Shown here in pieces: positions 16,478-26,512 of a stretch of DNA of 32,501 nucleotides. Both the position numbers and the translations under genes were made by a program. Position 1 is the first letter of the stretch; every line of letters begins with the position of its first letter. A model generated the notes under the pieces. The model saw only the letters and a list, made by a program, of their open reading frames with translations. It had not been told where the DNA came from and made no database searches. The stretch is taken from NCBI GenBank assembly GCA_903911905.1, contig CAIWFK010000770.1:1-32501 (forward strand). Reading direction: 5' to 3'. This DNA is from an uncultured Myxococcales bacterium (GTDB lineage: Bacteria > Myxococcota > Myxococcia > Myxococcales > Myxococcaceae).

Positions 16478-17191
16478 GTGGTGAGTGAGAACTCAGGCAA
16501 TAAGGGCCAATTCAGCGCGGACATTTCGCAAGACGTGATCAACGAGGCGCTCAAGAGCGTCGAGCGTCGCGAGAAGGGTGAAGAGCCCCCCGCCGCGCCA
16601 GACCCGCGAGACGCCGAGCTGGTGACGCTCAAGCAGGAGCTCGAGCTCTCGATGTCACGCGGCCGAGACATGATGCACAAGCTCAAGGACGAGCACGAGA
16701 AGGTGCTGCGGGCCGCCGCCGACCTCGAGAACTACAAGAAGCGCGCACAGAAGGAAAAAGACGAGGTGCAGAAGTACGGGTCCGAGAAGCTGCTCAAGGA
16801 CTTCCTGCCCGTCTTCGACAACCTCGACCGCGCGCTCGAGCACGCCCGGTCGCCCGCCGACTACGAGAGCCTGAAGAAGGGCGTGGAAATGATCCGCCGG
16901 CTGTTCGAGGACACGCTGGGCAAGCACGGGGTGAAGGCCTTCAGCGCCAAGGGGCAGGTGTTCGACCCCAACCGCCACGAGGCGATGAGCGCGGCCGAGA
17001 CCACCGACCTGCCGCCCAACCACGTCTTCGCCGAGGTGCTGCGCGGTTTCACGCTCAACGACCGCCTGGTGCGGCCGGCGCTGGTGGTGGTCTCCCGCGC
17101 GCCCGAAGCTGCGGCTGCGGCTCCGGCGCCCGCGGCGAGCGAGCCTGCGGCGCCAGCTGCTGAGCCGACGGACCCGAGCAAGGCGTCCTGA
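16478..17191 (+). CDS. grpE: Nucleotide exchange factor GrpE
   Basis: This 237-residue co-chaperone releases ADP from DnaK. It begins at one of two adjacent GTG codons (16478 or 16481). Residues about 45-105 form the long dimerising helix ([22 protein letters not shown]...[16 protein letters not shown]). The C-terminal beta domain carries the GrpE signature: [10 protein letters not shown] (162-171), then [30 protein letters not shown]. It is longer than E. coli GrpE because of an Ala/Pro-rich tail (about 208-237). It sits 46 bases before dnaK on the same strand, the classic chaperone operon order, but no dnaJ or hrcA gene is present. Confidence 0.95.
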   Translation: MVSENSGNKGQFSADISQDVINEALKSVERREKGEEPPAAPDPRDAELVTLKQELELSMSRGRDMMHKLKDEHEKVLRAAADLENYKKRAQKEKDEVQKYGSEKLLKDFLPVFDNLDRALEHARSPADYESLKKGVEMIRRLFEDTLGKHGVKAFSAKGQVFDPNRHEAMSAAETTDLPPNHVFAEVLRGFTLNDRLVRPALVVVSRAPEAAAAAPAPAASEPAAPAAEPTDPSKAS

Positions 17192-17237
17192 AGTCATGCT
17201 TTCACTGAACCTGTACCGTGTCGCGTTTGAGGGGGAC

Positions 17238-19061
<1,824 letters not shown>

Positions 19062-19071
19062 GTCTGCCGCC

Positions 19072-20571
19072 ATGGCGTGGAGTTCGTTCGACGCGCTGCG
19101 CTTCGAGTCGCCCGAAGAGGAAATTCGCTTCCTGCGCGGGCTGCTCGCCGTGCAGCGCCTGGCCGACGAGGTGCTCGAAGACTGCATCGAGCGCCAGTTG
19201 GGGCTCGAGGTGGCGGTCGACGTGTACCTCTCGCAGTGCGCCCGCATGATTCACGCCCGCGGCGCGTTCCTGCAGTTGCTGGGCAACGACGGGCCGGTGC
19301 TGACGCGGGTGTGGGGCAAGGAGCACTTCGACGTGGGCAGCGCGGCGGGTCGTCGCGGCGCGCAGGTGCTCGACCACGGGCGCACCCTCTTCGTGGCGGC
19401 GCTCGACCTGGGCCGAATCGGCCTGGGCTCGCTGGGCTTCGTGCTGCCCGGTGAATTCAGCGACCCCACCCAGGTGCTGGCGCTGGTCGAGGGCGTGGCC
19501 GAGACCTTCGATTCGGCGGTGCTCTCGTTCATCGCGTTGGCCGAAGGGCAGTTGCCGCTCGATCGGCTCGACGAACTGGCGGCGCGCGGCGACTTCCGCC
19601 CGCACGCGCGCATCGGCCGCTACGAATTGCTGCACCCCCTGGGCACCGGCGGCATGGCCCAGGTGATGGTGGCGCGCACGGTGAACCCGGGCGGCGTCTC
19701 GCGGCTGGTGGCGCTCAAGCGCATTCTGCCCCGGCTGGCGCTCGACCCCACGGTGGTCGACCAGTTCCAGGACGAGGCCAAGCTGGGCATGCAGTTGAAC
19801 CACCCCAACCTCATCACCTTCTACGACTTCGGCCAGTCGGGCGGCTCGTACTTCATCGCGATGGAATTGGTTCGCGGCGTCGACTTCGACGCGGTCATCT
19901 CTTGGCGGCACGGGCCGCTGCCCCACGGGCTCATCACCGCGGTGCTCTGTCAGGCGCTGGCCGGCCTGCACGCCGCGCACGAGCTGAAGGACGAAGATGG
20001 GGTCTCGCTGGGGCTGGTGCACCGCGACCTGTCGCCCCACAACATGATGGTGGGCTTCGACGGGCGGGTGAAGGTGCTCGACTTCGGCGTGGCCAAGATG
20101 CGCGACCAGCGCACGGTGACGCTGCCGGGCATCGTGAAGGGCAAGCCGCTGTACATGAGCCCCGAGCAGGCCACCGCCGAGCGCATCGATCGCCGCAGCG
20201 ACCTCTTCGCGATGGGGCTGATTCTGTACGAAGCGTTGGTGGGCCAGCGCGCCTTCGACCAGGGCGACGACACCAGGACCATGGAAGCCATCGTCAACGA
20301 CGACCTGCCGCGGCCGCCGGGCATCAGCGACGACTTCTGGCAGGTGCTCGAGGTGGCGCTGGCCAAGGCCCCCGACCGGCGGTATCGCACCGCGCTCGAG
20401 ATGGCCGACGCGCTGCGAGACGTGGCGCCGCCGCAAAGCGAGCGCGAGCTCGGAGAGCTGCTGATGGCGCGCTTCCCCCGGCGGCGCAGCGAGGTCGACG
20501 GCTGGGAGCACACCAGGAGCAAGCTGGCGAAGGCAGCCGACAAGCCGGCGGGGCGCGGACCCGAGGTGTGA
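19072..20571 (+). CDS. Ser/Thr protein kinase with N-terminal GAF-like region
   Basis: This 499-residue soluble kinase begins 10 bases after the dnaK stop, suggesting read-through expression with the chaperone operon. Residues about 15-160 form a mixed alpha/beta region (RLADEVLEDCIERQLGLEVAVDVYLSQCARMI... GAFLQLLG ... LGSLGFVLPG) with the layout of a GAF sensor domain. The kinase domain covers about 183-455: GTGGMA loop (191-196), VALK with Lys216, HRDLSPHN with Asp319 and Asn324, DFG (337-339) and MSPEQ (362-366). All catalytic residues are intact. There is no transmembrane helix. The short C-terminal tail is basic. The ligand of the GAF-like part is unknown. Confidence 0.88.
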   Translation: MAWSSFDALRFESPEEEIRFLRGLLAVQRLADEVLEDCIERQLGLEVAVDVYLSQCARMIHARGAFLQLLGNDGPVLTRVWGKEHFDVGSAAGRRGAQVLDHGRTLFVAALDLGRIGLGSLGFVLPGEFSDPTQVLALVEGVAETFDSAVLSFIALAEGQLPLDRLDELAARGDFRPHARIGRYELLHPLGTGGMAQVMVARTVNPGGVSRLVALKRILPRLALDPTVVDQFQDEAKLGMQLNHPNLITFYDFGQSGGSYFIAMELVRGVDFDAVISWRHGPLPHGLITAVLCQALAGLHAAHELKDEDGVSLGLVHRDLSPHNMMVGFDGRVKVLDFGVAKMRDQRTVTLPGIVKGKPLYMSPEQATAERIDRRSDLFAMGLILYEALVGQRAFDQGDDTRTMEAIVNDDLPRPPGISDDFWQVLEVALAKAPDRRYRTALEMADALRDVAPPQSERELGELLMARFPRRRSEVDGWEHTRSKLAKAADKPAGRGPEV

Positions 20572-20589
20572 CGCGCGAAGCCCGTCGCT

Positions 20590-21954
20590 TCAGTCGAACA
20601 GTGCGGCCAGCCCTTCGCCGAGCGTCTCGACGGCGACGACCTCGAGGCGCTTCTCTTCGAGTCGCCGGGCGCTGCCGCGGGGCATCACCACCCGCTTGAA
20701 GCCCATCTTGGCGGCCTCGGCGAGGCGCGATTCGACCTGGGCCACGGCCCGTACCTCTCCTGCGAGGCCGATTTCTCCCAGAATGAGGGTCTGCGCGGGT
20801 ACGGGCTTGTTGCGCAGGCTCGAGACCAGCGCTGCGCACACCGCGAGGTCACTGGCGGGCTCGGTGAGGGTCAGGCCGCCGGCCACGTTGACGAAGAGGT
20901 CGCAGCCCATCAACTGCACGTCCTCCTTCTTCTCGAGCACGGCGGCGAGCAGCGCCACGCGGTTGGAATCGACCCCGATGGCGGTGCGGCGTGCGGTGCC
21001 GTAGCCGGTGGGGGCGACCAGGGCCTGCACCTCGACCAGAATGGGGCGGGTGCCGTTCAAGGTCGAGGTGACCACGCTGCCCGAGGCATTCTTCGGGCGC
21101 TCCGAGAGGAAGAGCGCCGAGGGGTCAGGCACTTCGACCAGACCCGCGCCCTTCATTTCGAAGACGCCGATCTCGTTGGTGCTGCCGAAGCGGTTCTTGT
21201 GGGCGCGCAGAATGCGGAACGGGTGGCCGCGCTCGCCCTCGAAGTAGAGCACGGTGTCGACCATGTGCTCGAGCACGCGGGGCCCGGCGATGGAGCCTTC
21301 CTTGGTGACGTGGCCGACCATGAAGGTGGGCACGCCGGTCTTCTTGGCCCACGACATGAGGCGGCCGGCGCACTCGCGCACCTGGCTCACGCTGCCCGGG
21401 GCCGACCCGAGCTCGGCGAGGAACATGGTCTGAATGGAGTCGATGATCAGCACGCCGGGGGCCAGCTTGTCGGCTGCGGCCAGCACCTTCTCGAGGTCGG
21501 TCTCGCTGAAGACGTGCAGGTGCTCGCTCGACACGCCCAGTCGCTCGGCGCGCATGCGGGTCTGCCGCAGTGATTCTTCGCCCGACACGTAGAGGGCGGG
21601 GCGGTCCTTCGCGAGGCGGTCGACGGCCATGAGCAGCAGGGTCGACTTGCCGATGCCGGGGTCGCCGCCGATGAGCACCAGGCTGCCCTGCACCACGCCG
21701 CCGCCCAGCACGCGATCGAGCTCGGCGATGGCGGTCAGCCTGCGGGCTTCGCTGGTCGACTCGACGTCCTTGAGCAGCACGGGCTTGGCCTGACCGCTGG
21801 CGGCCCCCCACGCCGGTCGTGCGTCGGAGGCCTTCGAGAGCTCGACCTCTTCGACCAGCGAGCCCCACGCCGCGCATTCGGTGCAGCGGCCCAGCCACTT
21901 GGGTGACTGGTAGCCGCAGGACTGGCAGGTGAAATGCGTCTTGTTCTTCGCCAT
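20590..21954 (-). CDS. radA: DNA repair protein RadA (Sms)
   Basis: This 454-residue RecA-like ATPase promotes branch migration and repair of recombination intermediates. It has an N-terminal zinc finger (C10, C13, C24, C27), Walker A GGDPGIGKST (96-105), Walker B LIIDSI (169-174), the RadA-specific KNRFG motif (253-257), and a C-terminal Lon-protease-like domain starting near IGVDSNRVALLAAVLEKK. The length matches the family. The ATG follows AGAGGGA. The gene converges with the kinase gene and diverges from blaI. Confidence 0.96.
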   Translation of the reverse strand: MAKNKTHFTCQSCGYQSPKWLGRCTECAAWGSLVEEVELSKASDARPAWGAASGQAKPVLLKDVESTSEARRLTAIAELDRVLGGGVVQGSLVLIGGDPGIGKSTLLLMAVDRLAKDRPALYVSGEESLRQTRMRAERLGVSSEHLHVFSETDLEKVLAAADKLAPGVLIIDSIQTMFLAELGSAPGSVSQVRECAGRLMSWAKKTGVPTFMVGHVTKEGSIAGPRVLEHMVDTVLYFEGERGHPFRILRAHKNRFGSTNEIGVFEMKGAGLVEVPDPSALFLSERPKNASGSVVTSTLNGTRPILVEVQALVAPTGYGTARRTAIGVDSNRVALLAAVLEKKEDVQLMGCDLFVNVAGGLTLTEPASDLAVCAALVSSLRNKPVPAQTLILGEIGLAGEVRAVAQVESRLAEAAKMGFKRVVMPRGSARRLEEKRLEVVAVETLGEGLAALFD

Positions 21955-22012
21955 GTGGTCCCTCTACCACCTGGGGCTGACACTCGCGGGTCGGGGGGCC
22001 CGGAGACGCTCG

Positions 22013-22032
22013 AAAGGTGCCAGACACTTTTT
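22013..22032. repeat. Imperfect palindrome resembling a widespread REP-like element
   Basis: AAAGGTGCCAGACACTTTTT is an imperfect palindrome with a GTG...CAC core flanked by A- and T-runs, in the intergenic region between radA and blaI. It resembles the recurring AAGTGTCTGGCACC-type sequence that I recall from many bacterial genomes near REP-associated transposases. Only one copy was noticed here. Confidence 0.4.
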
Positions 22033-22080
22033 GAACTTTCTCGACTGCCGAGAGGCCGCGCACCGAGCGGGCAAGCGCGA

Positions 22081-22100
22081 GTGGTGCACGCACGCACCAC
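22081..22100. repeat. Inverted repeat GTGGTGC/GCACCAC
   Basis: A perfect 7-bp dyad (22081-22087 and 22094-22100) surrounds ACGCAC, 40 bases before the blaI -35 element. Role unknown. The rest of the 263-base radA-blaI gap shows nothing else besides the REP-like palindrome and the blaI promoter. Confidence 0.3.
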
Positions 22101-22141
22101 CAGACCTCGTCGCCGGCGTGGCACTGGCCGCGCGGCGGGGC

Positions 22142-22171
22142 TTGACGGTCGGACTACTACAACTGTAGTTT
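22142..22171 (+). promoter_or_regulatory. Candidate blaI promoter
   Basis: TTGACG (22142-22147) and TAGTTT (22166-22171) are separated by 18 bases. The BlaI-type operator fills the spacer and overlaps the -10, so repressor binding would block polymerase. Confidence 0.45.
22156..22169. promoter_or_regulatory. BlaI/MecI-type operator
   Basis: ACTACA-AC-TGTAGT is a 14-base dyad with the core TACA-N2-TGTA, which is the operator core known for BlaI and MecI repressors. It lies 48 bases before the blaI start and overlaps the candidate promoter, implying autoregulation of the blaI-M56 operon. Confidence 0.65.
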
Positions 22172-22217
22172 TAAGACGGAGTTGTCGTTGCTCCTTCGCT
22201 TCCTCGAGGTCGACCCC

Positions 22218-22607
22218 ATGGCCACCCGCCGCGCGCAAGCCACCACCGCCGAGTTCAACGTGCTCAAGGCCCTCTGGCAGGTGAAGCAGGGCACGGTGGC
22301 CGAAGTGAGGGCCGCGTGCGCCCGCCTGCAGGGCGCCGAGCCGGCGTACACCACGGTGATGACCCTGCTGGGGCGGCTCGAAACGAAGGACCTGGTGAAG
22401 GTCGACAAGACCCGCACGCCCTTCCTCTACAAACCGCGTCACAAGGAAGCGTCGGTGCTGCGCCGCCGGTTGCGCGACTTCCTCGACGACGTGTTCCAGG
22501 GCGACGCGAGCGAGCTGGTGCTGCAGTTGGTGAAGGACGAGGTCCTGAGCGCCGACGACCTGGCACGCATCGAAGCGAAGATCGCCGCGAGTGAAGACCG
22601 GTCATGA
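22218..22607 (+). CDS. blaI: BlaI/MecI family transcriptional repressor
   Basis: This 129-residue winged-helix repressor starts at ATG 22218 after GAGG. The family pattern is clear: AEFNVLKALWQ, VAEVRAACA, then AYTTVMTLLGRLETKDLVKVDKTRTPFLYKP, where the recognition helix and wing lie, and a helical C-terminal dimerisation region. In known systems the cognate M56 membrane protease triggers its cleavage or release. Its stop codon overlaps the ATG of the M56 gene (ATGA), and a TACA-N2-TGTA operator sits in its promoter. The genes it controls beyond its own operon are unknown; no beta-lactamase gene lies in the window. Confidence 0.9.
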   Translation: MATRRAQATTAEFNVLKALWQVKQGTVAEVRAACARLQGAEPAYTTVMTLLGRLETKDLVKVDKTRTPFLYKPRHKEASVLRRRLRDFLDDVFQGDASELVLQLVKDEVLSADDLARIEAKIAASEDRS

Positions 22608-23921
22608 CCAGCGTGCTCGGCTACCTCGAACTCGCACTGCTGCACGGCACCCTGGTGGCGCTCGTGGTCTGGGGGCTCGAGCGAATGCTGCGCGAGCGCA
22701 TCTCACCGGCGTGGTCGTGCGTCTTGTGGAGCGTGGCGTTGCTCAAGTTCCTCGTACCGGTGACGCCGCTCGTGTTCCCGATTCCCGGCGACCCGCCGGT
22801 GCGGGTGCGCTTCGACGGGCTGGTGGTACCTGGCGGCGACGCCCTCGGGCCCGTGACGTCGTCGGCGTGGTCGTGGACCCTGCTCGTGACCGTGGCCTAC
22901 GGCCTGCTGGTGACGGCGCTCGTCGCTCGTCGGGTGGTCGCCTGGTGGCGGCTCTCGCGCACCGTCGCGGCGCTGCCGCTGGCCGATGAGGCGACCCTGC
23001 GGTCGGTCCGCGAGGCCACGGCGCTGCTCGGGCTCGAGCGGCTGCCCACGGTTCGAATCGGCGAGGGCCCTTTCAGCGTCGGCCTCTGGGCGCCCACGCT
23101 GGTCCTGCCGCAGCCGGCCGGGGGCGCCTTCGCGCGCGTTGCTGGTGCACGAACTGGCCCACCTGCGCCGTCGCGATCACTGGGTGCTGGCCGTACAGCA
23201 GGTGGCCAGCGTGCTGTTCTTCTTCTGGCCGCCGGTGTGGCTGGTGAACCGGCAGGTGGCGCACTTTCGCGAGCTGGCCTGCGACGCCCTGGCGCTCGAA
23301 CATGGCGAGGTGTCGGCGCCGGCCTACGCCCGGATGTTGCTCGACGCGCACCGCGCCGCGCGCGCCGATGGGGCGCTGATTGCTGCGCTGGAAATGTCGT
23401 CGCGGTCTTCCCGAATCGAACGGAGAATCGACATGCTGCTGCAGCTCAATCGTCGGCGGTCCCCCCGGTGGGCTTTCTTCTCGGTGCTCTGTGGCGCGCT
23501 GCTGTCGCTCACGGGGACGGCGCTGGCGGTCGATGCGGGGGCGCCCGCTCGCGAGCGACCCAGCGACGCGCACCAGGGGCAGGTCGACCGGCATGCGGTG
23601 GAGCGGGTGATTTCCGCCCACGCGAGCGAGGTCGTCTCGTGCTTCGAGGCGCAACTGGTCTTCCACCCCCAGCTTTCGGGAACGCTGGTCTACGACTTCG
23701 AGATCACCGCCGACGGTTCGGTGGGCGGCGCCTGCCGCGGTGACGGGTCGACCTTCGAGCCCGCCATTTCGTACGAAGCGATCGACGAACTCACGCGCTG
23801 CCTCGGTCGGGTGGTGAAGACCTGGAAGTTCCCTGCGCCGAAGGGGGGCGCGGCCGACGTGTCGTGGCCCTTCATCTTCAAGCAGCAGCCGGTGCCGTTG
23901 CGCTCGCCCGTCTCGCAATGA
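22604..23921 (+). pseudogene. BlaR1-like M56 metalloprotease with AgmX/PglI-like C-terminal domain, frameshifted
   Basis: The first part (22604 to about 23124) encodes three membrane helices (about residues 5-25, 34-57, 86-110) and the cytoplasmic segment before the catalytic site. The second part, in another frame, continues ALLVHELAHLRRRDHW with the zinc motif HELAH at 23148-23162, a further hydrophobic stretch (FFFWPPVWLVN), a fourth helix (FFSVLCGALLSLTGTAL) and a periplasmic domain. The frames join exactly if one G is removed from the GGGGG run at 23120-23124, giving PAGAPSRALLVHELAH. The C-terminal domain (VISAHASEVVSCFEAQL, LVYDFEITADGSVGGACRG, LTRCLGRVVKTWKFPAPKGG) is of the AgmX/PglI type, not the penicillin-binding sensor of BlaR1. 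The frameshift may be real or a homopolymer error. Confidence 0.78.
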
Positions 23922-23992
23922 CCGCAGGCCGGGCTCTGGCGGACGACCGCCGTTCGCTTGAACGCTGACCCCGGTCGTGCGAGGCAGTTGCC

Positions 23993-24880
23993 ATGTTCCA
24001 GCACGAGCTCCAGCCCGAGAAGTCGCGCCTTCCCCTGGTGATGGGGGTGGTGGCCGCGGTGGTCGTCATCGGCGGGCTCTTCGCGCCGTTGCCCCGTACA
24101 GTGAAGGGCACCTTCACCCTGGCGCCGCTGTCGACCGCGCCGCTCAAGGCCTCGCGCGCAGGCACCGTCGCCAGGCTGGCGGTCTCGGTCGGCTCGGCGG
24201 TCGACAAGGGCAGCACGCTGCTCACCTTCGACGTGAGCGCCGCCGAGAAGGCCATCGCCGACGCCGAGGCGGTGCTCAAGACGCTGCCGGCCAAGCGCAA
24301 GGCGGCCGACGCGCCCGCCAACAAGAAGCTGCAGGCGGCGGTCGACAAGGCGCTCGAGGCGCAGAAGGCCGCGGCCGACGCGGTCAGCAAGGCCGAAGGC
24401 AAGCCCGCGCCGGTGGTGGCTGCGGCGAAGAAGAAGCTGGCCGACGCCGAGGCTGCGGTGGCGAAGGCGAAGAAGGTCGCCGGCCCCTCGAAGGCCGAGC
24501 TCGACGCACTGGCGGCCAGCACCCAGAAGGCGCTCGACGACGCGAAGGCCGAAGTGGCCAGCGCGAACGTGGTCTCGCCGTCGGCCGGCGTGGTGTCGGC
24601 GCTGAGCGTGAAGCCCCAGGACGCCCTGGTGGCCGACGCCACCATCGGCGCGCTCGACGACGTGTCGAAGCTGCGGGCCCTCATCGTCGCCGAGGGCGAG
24701 GTGCTGACTGCGGGCCTCGAGGCCTCGGTGGCGCTGGGGCAGGCCCCGGTGAAGGCGCCCCTGACCATGGTCGACGGCAAGGCCGAGGTGGTGGTCGACA
24801 ACCAGAAGGCCGGGCTGAAGGTTGGCGCGACGGGGCCGGTGGACATCGAAGCCACGCCGCGCGGCGTGATTCACTTCTAG
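23993..24880 (+). CDS. Membrane-anchored HlyD-like protein with split biotinyl-lipoyl domain
   Basis: This is a 295-residue inner-membrane protein. After a short cytoplasmic start there is one transmembrane helix (about 13-31). Two half-lipoyl segments follow, LKASRAGTVARLAVSVGSAVDKGSTLL (about 51-77) and VVSPSAGVVSALSVKPQDALV (about 193-213). They flank an Ala/Lys/Glu-rich helical hairpin (about 83-190) predicted to be a coiled coil. This is the layout of periplasmic membrane-fusion (HlyD/RND adaptor) proteins. No transporter or outer-membrane channel gene is adjacent, so its partner is unknown. The hairpin is unusually low in complexity, with many KA, AD and AA repeats. Confidence 0.72.
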   Translation: MFQHELQPEKSRLPLVMGVVAAVVVIGGLFAPLPRTVKGTFTLAPLSTAPLKASRAGTVARLAVSVGSAVDKGSTLLTFDVSAAEKAIADAEAVLKTLPAKRKAADAPANKKLQAAVDKALEAQKAAADAVSKAEGKPAPVVAAAKKKLADAEAAVAKAKKVAGPSKAELDALAASTQKALDDAKAEVASANVVSPSAGVVSALSVKPQDALVADATIGALDDVSKLRALIVAEGEVLTAGLEASVALGQAPVKAPLTMVDGKAEVVVDNQKAGLKVGATGPVDIEATPRGVIHF

Positions 24881-24996
24881 AACCGCCACTGCTTCGCAAG
24901 TCATCGAAACCAAAGGGGGAGTTCCAGAGGCGAAACCTGGCCGTGACGTCGTCAGATAATTCCCTACCTCGTCGAACCTCGGGAGCACCCTCGTTC

Positions 24997-25659
24997 ATGA
25001 AGATCGGCAACACGCCCGCCACCGCCACCGCCCCTGCCACCAGCACCACGCCCAAAGCGCCCGCAGCGCAGGCGCCGGCAGCGTCGTCGACGGGCTGGGG
25101 CAGCCTCGGCGGCACGTTCCAGAAGGTGGTCGACGGCTTCAAGGACGTGGCGGCCGAGTCGGTCGGCGTCGCCGAGCTCGCCGGGTTGCGCTACCCGGTC
25201 ACCCAGTACCAGTCGAAGGTCGACGCCGGGCTGACGCGCGGCTCGCGGCTCGACGACGCGCAGGACTACGCGAACCTCAAGGCGCAGGGCTTCAAGGCCA
25301 TCGTCGACCTGACGCTCGAAGGCACCAACGACGCGAAGCTCGCTCCGGCTGCGGGGCTCACGACGCTCAACGTGCAGATTCTGGACAACTCGGCGCCCAC
25401 CACCGAGCAGATGAAGCAGTTCCTCGACTTCGCGACCAACCCGGCGAACCAGCCCTGCTACGTGCACTGCGAAGCGGGCAAGGGCCGCACGGGCGTGGCG
25501 ACGGCCTGCTACCGCATGGCGGTCGACGGCTACACCCCGGAGCAGGCCATTGCCGAAGGGCAGAAGTTCGGGCTGGCGCTGCCCAACCAGATTCATTTCC
25601 TGCAGCAGTTCGGAGCGGACCTGGCGGCGGGGAAGATCGACGGCTACCCGAAGAAGTGA
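24997..25659 (+). CDS. Dual-specificity / tyrosine-type protein phosphatase
   Basis: This 220-residue cysteine phosphatase has its active site at HCEAGKGRTG (157-166), with the Cys-x5-Arg signature: nucleophile Cys158 and Arg164. Asp130 in QILDNSAPT is a candidate general acid. The N-terminus (about 6-31) is an Ala/Pro/Thr-rich low-complexity stretch followed by a helical segment, with no signal peptide. The ATG follows GGGAG. The upstream 116 bases carry two copies of CGAAACC (24905 and 24931) and a GATAAT hexamer (24955-24960). It could act on phosphoproteins, including products of the two kinases here, or on phosphoinositides as related bacterial enzymes do; the substrate is not readable. 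Confidence 0.85.
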   Translation: MKIGNTPATATAPATSTTPKAPAAQAPAASSTGWGSLGGTFQKVVDGFKDVAAESVGVAELAGLRYPVTQYQSKVDAGLTRGSRLDDAQDYANLKAQGFKAIVDLTLEGTNDAKLAPAAGLTTLNVQILDNSAPTTEQMKQFLDFATNPANQPCYVHCEAGKGRTGVATACYRMAVDGYTPEQAIAEGQKFGLALPNQIHFLQQFGADLAAGKIDGYPKK

Positions 25660-25678
25660 CGCCGACCTCGGCGGCGAT

Positions 25679-26512
25679 TCACCGGCCCAGCACGGTCGGC
25701 AAGAGCCGCTCGAGTCGTTCGCGAACCGCCTTCGGGGCGAACACCGGCCCGTCGGCGTGGAAGAGCCGGCCCACCAGGCGCAGCTCGGCGGTCGCCCGGG
25801 CCACCTGCTCGGGCAGGTGCGCTTCACGCGCCTCGGTGAGCGGCTCGAAGCGACGCTGCTCGGCGGTCAGCCCCAGGGCCTGCTTGGCGGGTATCTGCTT
25901 CACGCAGCGGCAGCGCGCGGTCTGACTCACCACGCCACAGCGCTCGCCGACGAAGGCCTCGAGCTTCGTTCGGGCGCGCGAGAGCCGCTGACGCATCGCT
26001 TCGGGTGAGACCTCGAGCACCTGCGCCGCGTCGGGCGCGTCGAAGCCGAGCACCTCGACCAACACCAGGGCCACCCGGTCTTCGCGACCGAGTGCCATCA
26101 ACATGCCCTGGGTGCAGCTGAGCCGGACTTCCTTCTCGAGCAGTCGGTCGTCGGGCCCGGGCGCGGGGGCGGTCTCGGCCCACGCCAGCCCCTGGTCGAG
26201 CAACGCCGCGAAGTCGTCGAGCGGCACGGCGCGGGTCTCGGTGCGCGAGGGCGCCCGCGACAACACGTGCCGCACTGCGATGCGGTGCACCCAGGTGGTC
26301 AGCGCGCTGCGGCCTTCGAACGACGAGAGGTTGGTGAGCACCTTCACCAGCACGTCCTGGGTGGCGTCTTCGGCGTCTCGTGGGTCGCCGAGCACGCGCA
26401 GGCAGAGGCGGAAGACGGGGGTCTCGAGTCGGCGGCACAGCTCGCTCAAGGCGGCGGCGTCACCGTTCACGGCCGAGGTGGCGAGCGCTTCGAGTGGAGT
26501 CAGCGAAGCCAT
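25679..26512 (-). CDS. ECF-like sigma-70 family RNA polymerase sigma factor with C-terminal extension
   Basis: This is a 277-residue sigma factor. Region 2 covers about 20-84 (PRDAEDATQDVLVKVLTNLSSFEGRSALTTWVHRIAVRHVL), where -10 recognition takes place. Region 4 covers about 133-187 and contains DAAQVLEVSPEAMRQRLSRARTKLEAF, a helix-turn-helix. After it there is a Cys motif, C192-x8-C201-x-C203, and about 75 further residues, an extension seen in some ECF subgroups and possibly metal-binding or regulatory. The start overlaps the end of the alpha/beta hydrolase gene by 13 bases, so the two are co-expressed. No anti-sigma gene is adjacent. Confidence 0.87.
   Translation of the reverse strand: MASLTPLEALATSAVNGDAAALSELCRRLETPVFRLCLRVLGDPRDAEDATQDVLVKVLTNLSSFEGRSALTTWVHRIAVRHVLSRAPSRTETRAVPLDDFAALLDQGLAWAETAPAPGPDDRLLEKEVRLSCTQGMLMALGREDRVALVLVEVLGFDAPDAAQVLEVSPEAMRQRLSRARTKLEAFVGERCGVVSQTARCRCVKQIPAKQALGLTAEQRRFEPLTEAREAHLPEQVARATAELRLVGRLFHADGPVFAPKAVRERLERLLPTVLGR

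Noticed and set aside
23938-23951. GGCGG-ACGA-CCGCC hairpin after the M56 gene as a terminator
   Set aside because: Five-base stem without a U-tract; such stems are expected by chance at this GC content.
24905-24960. ECF promoter (GAAACC plus CGTC) before the phosphatase gene
   Set aside because: The spacing between GAAACC and CGTC (9, 12 or 35 bases) does not fit the usual 16-17 bases.
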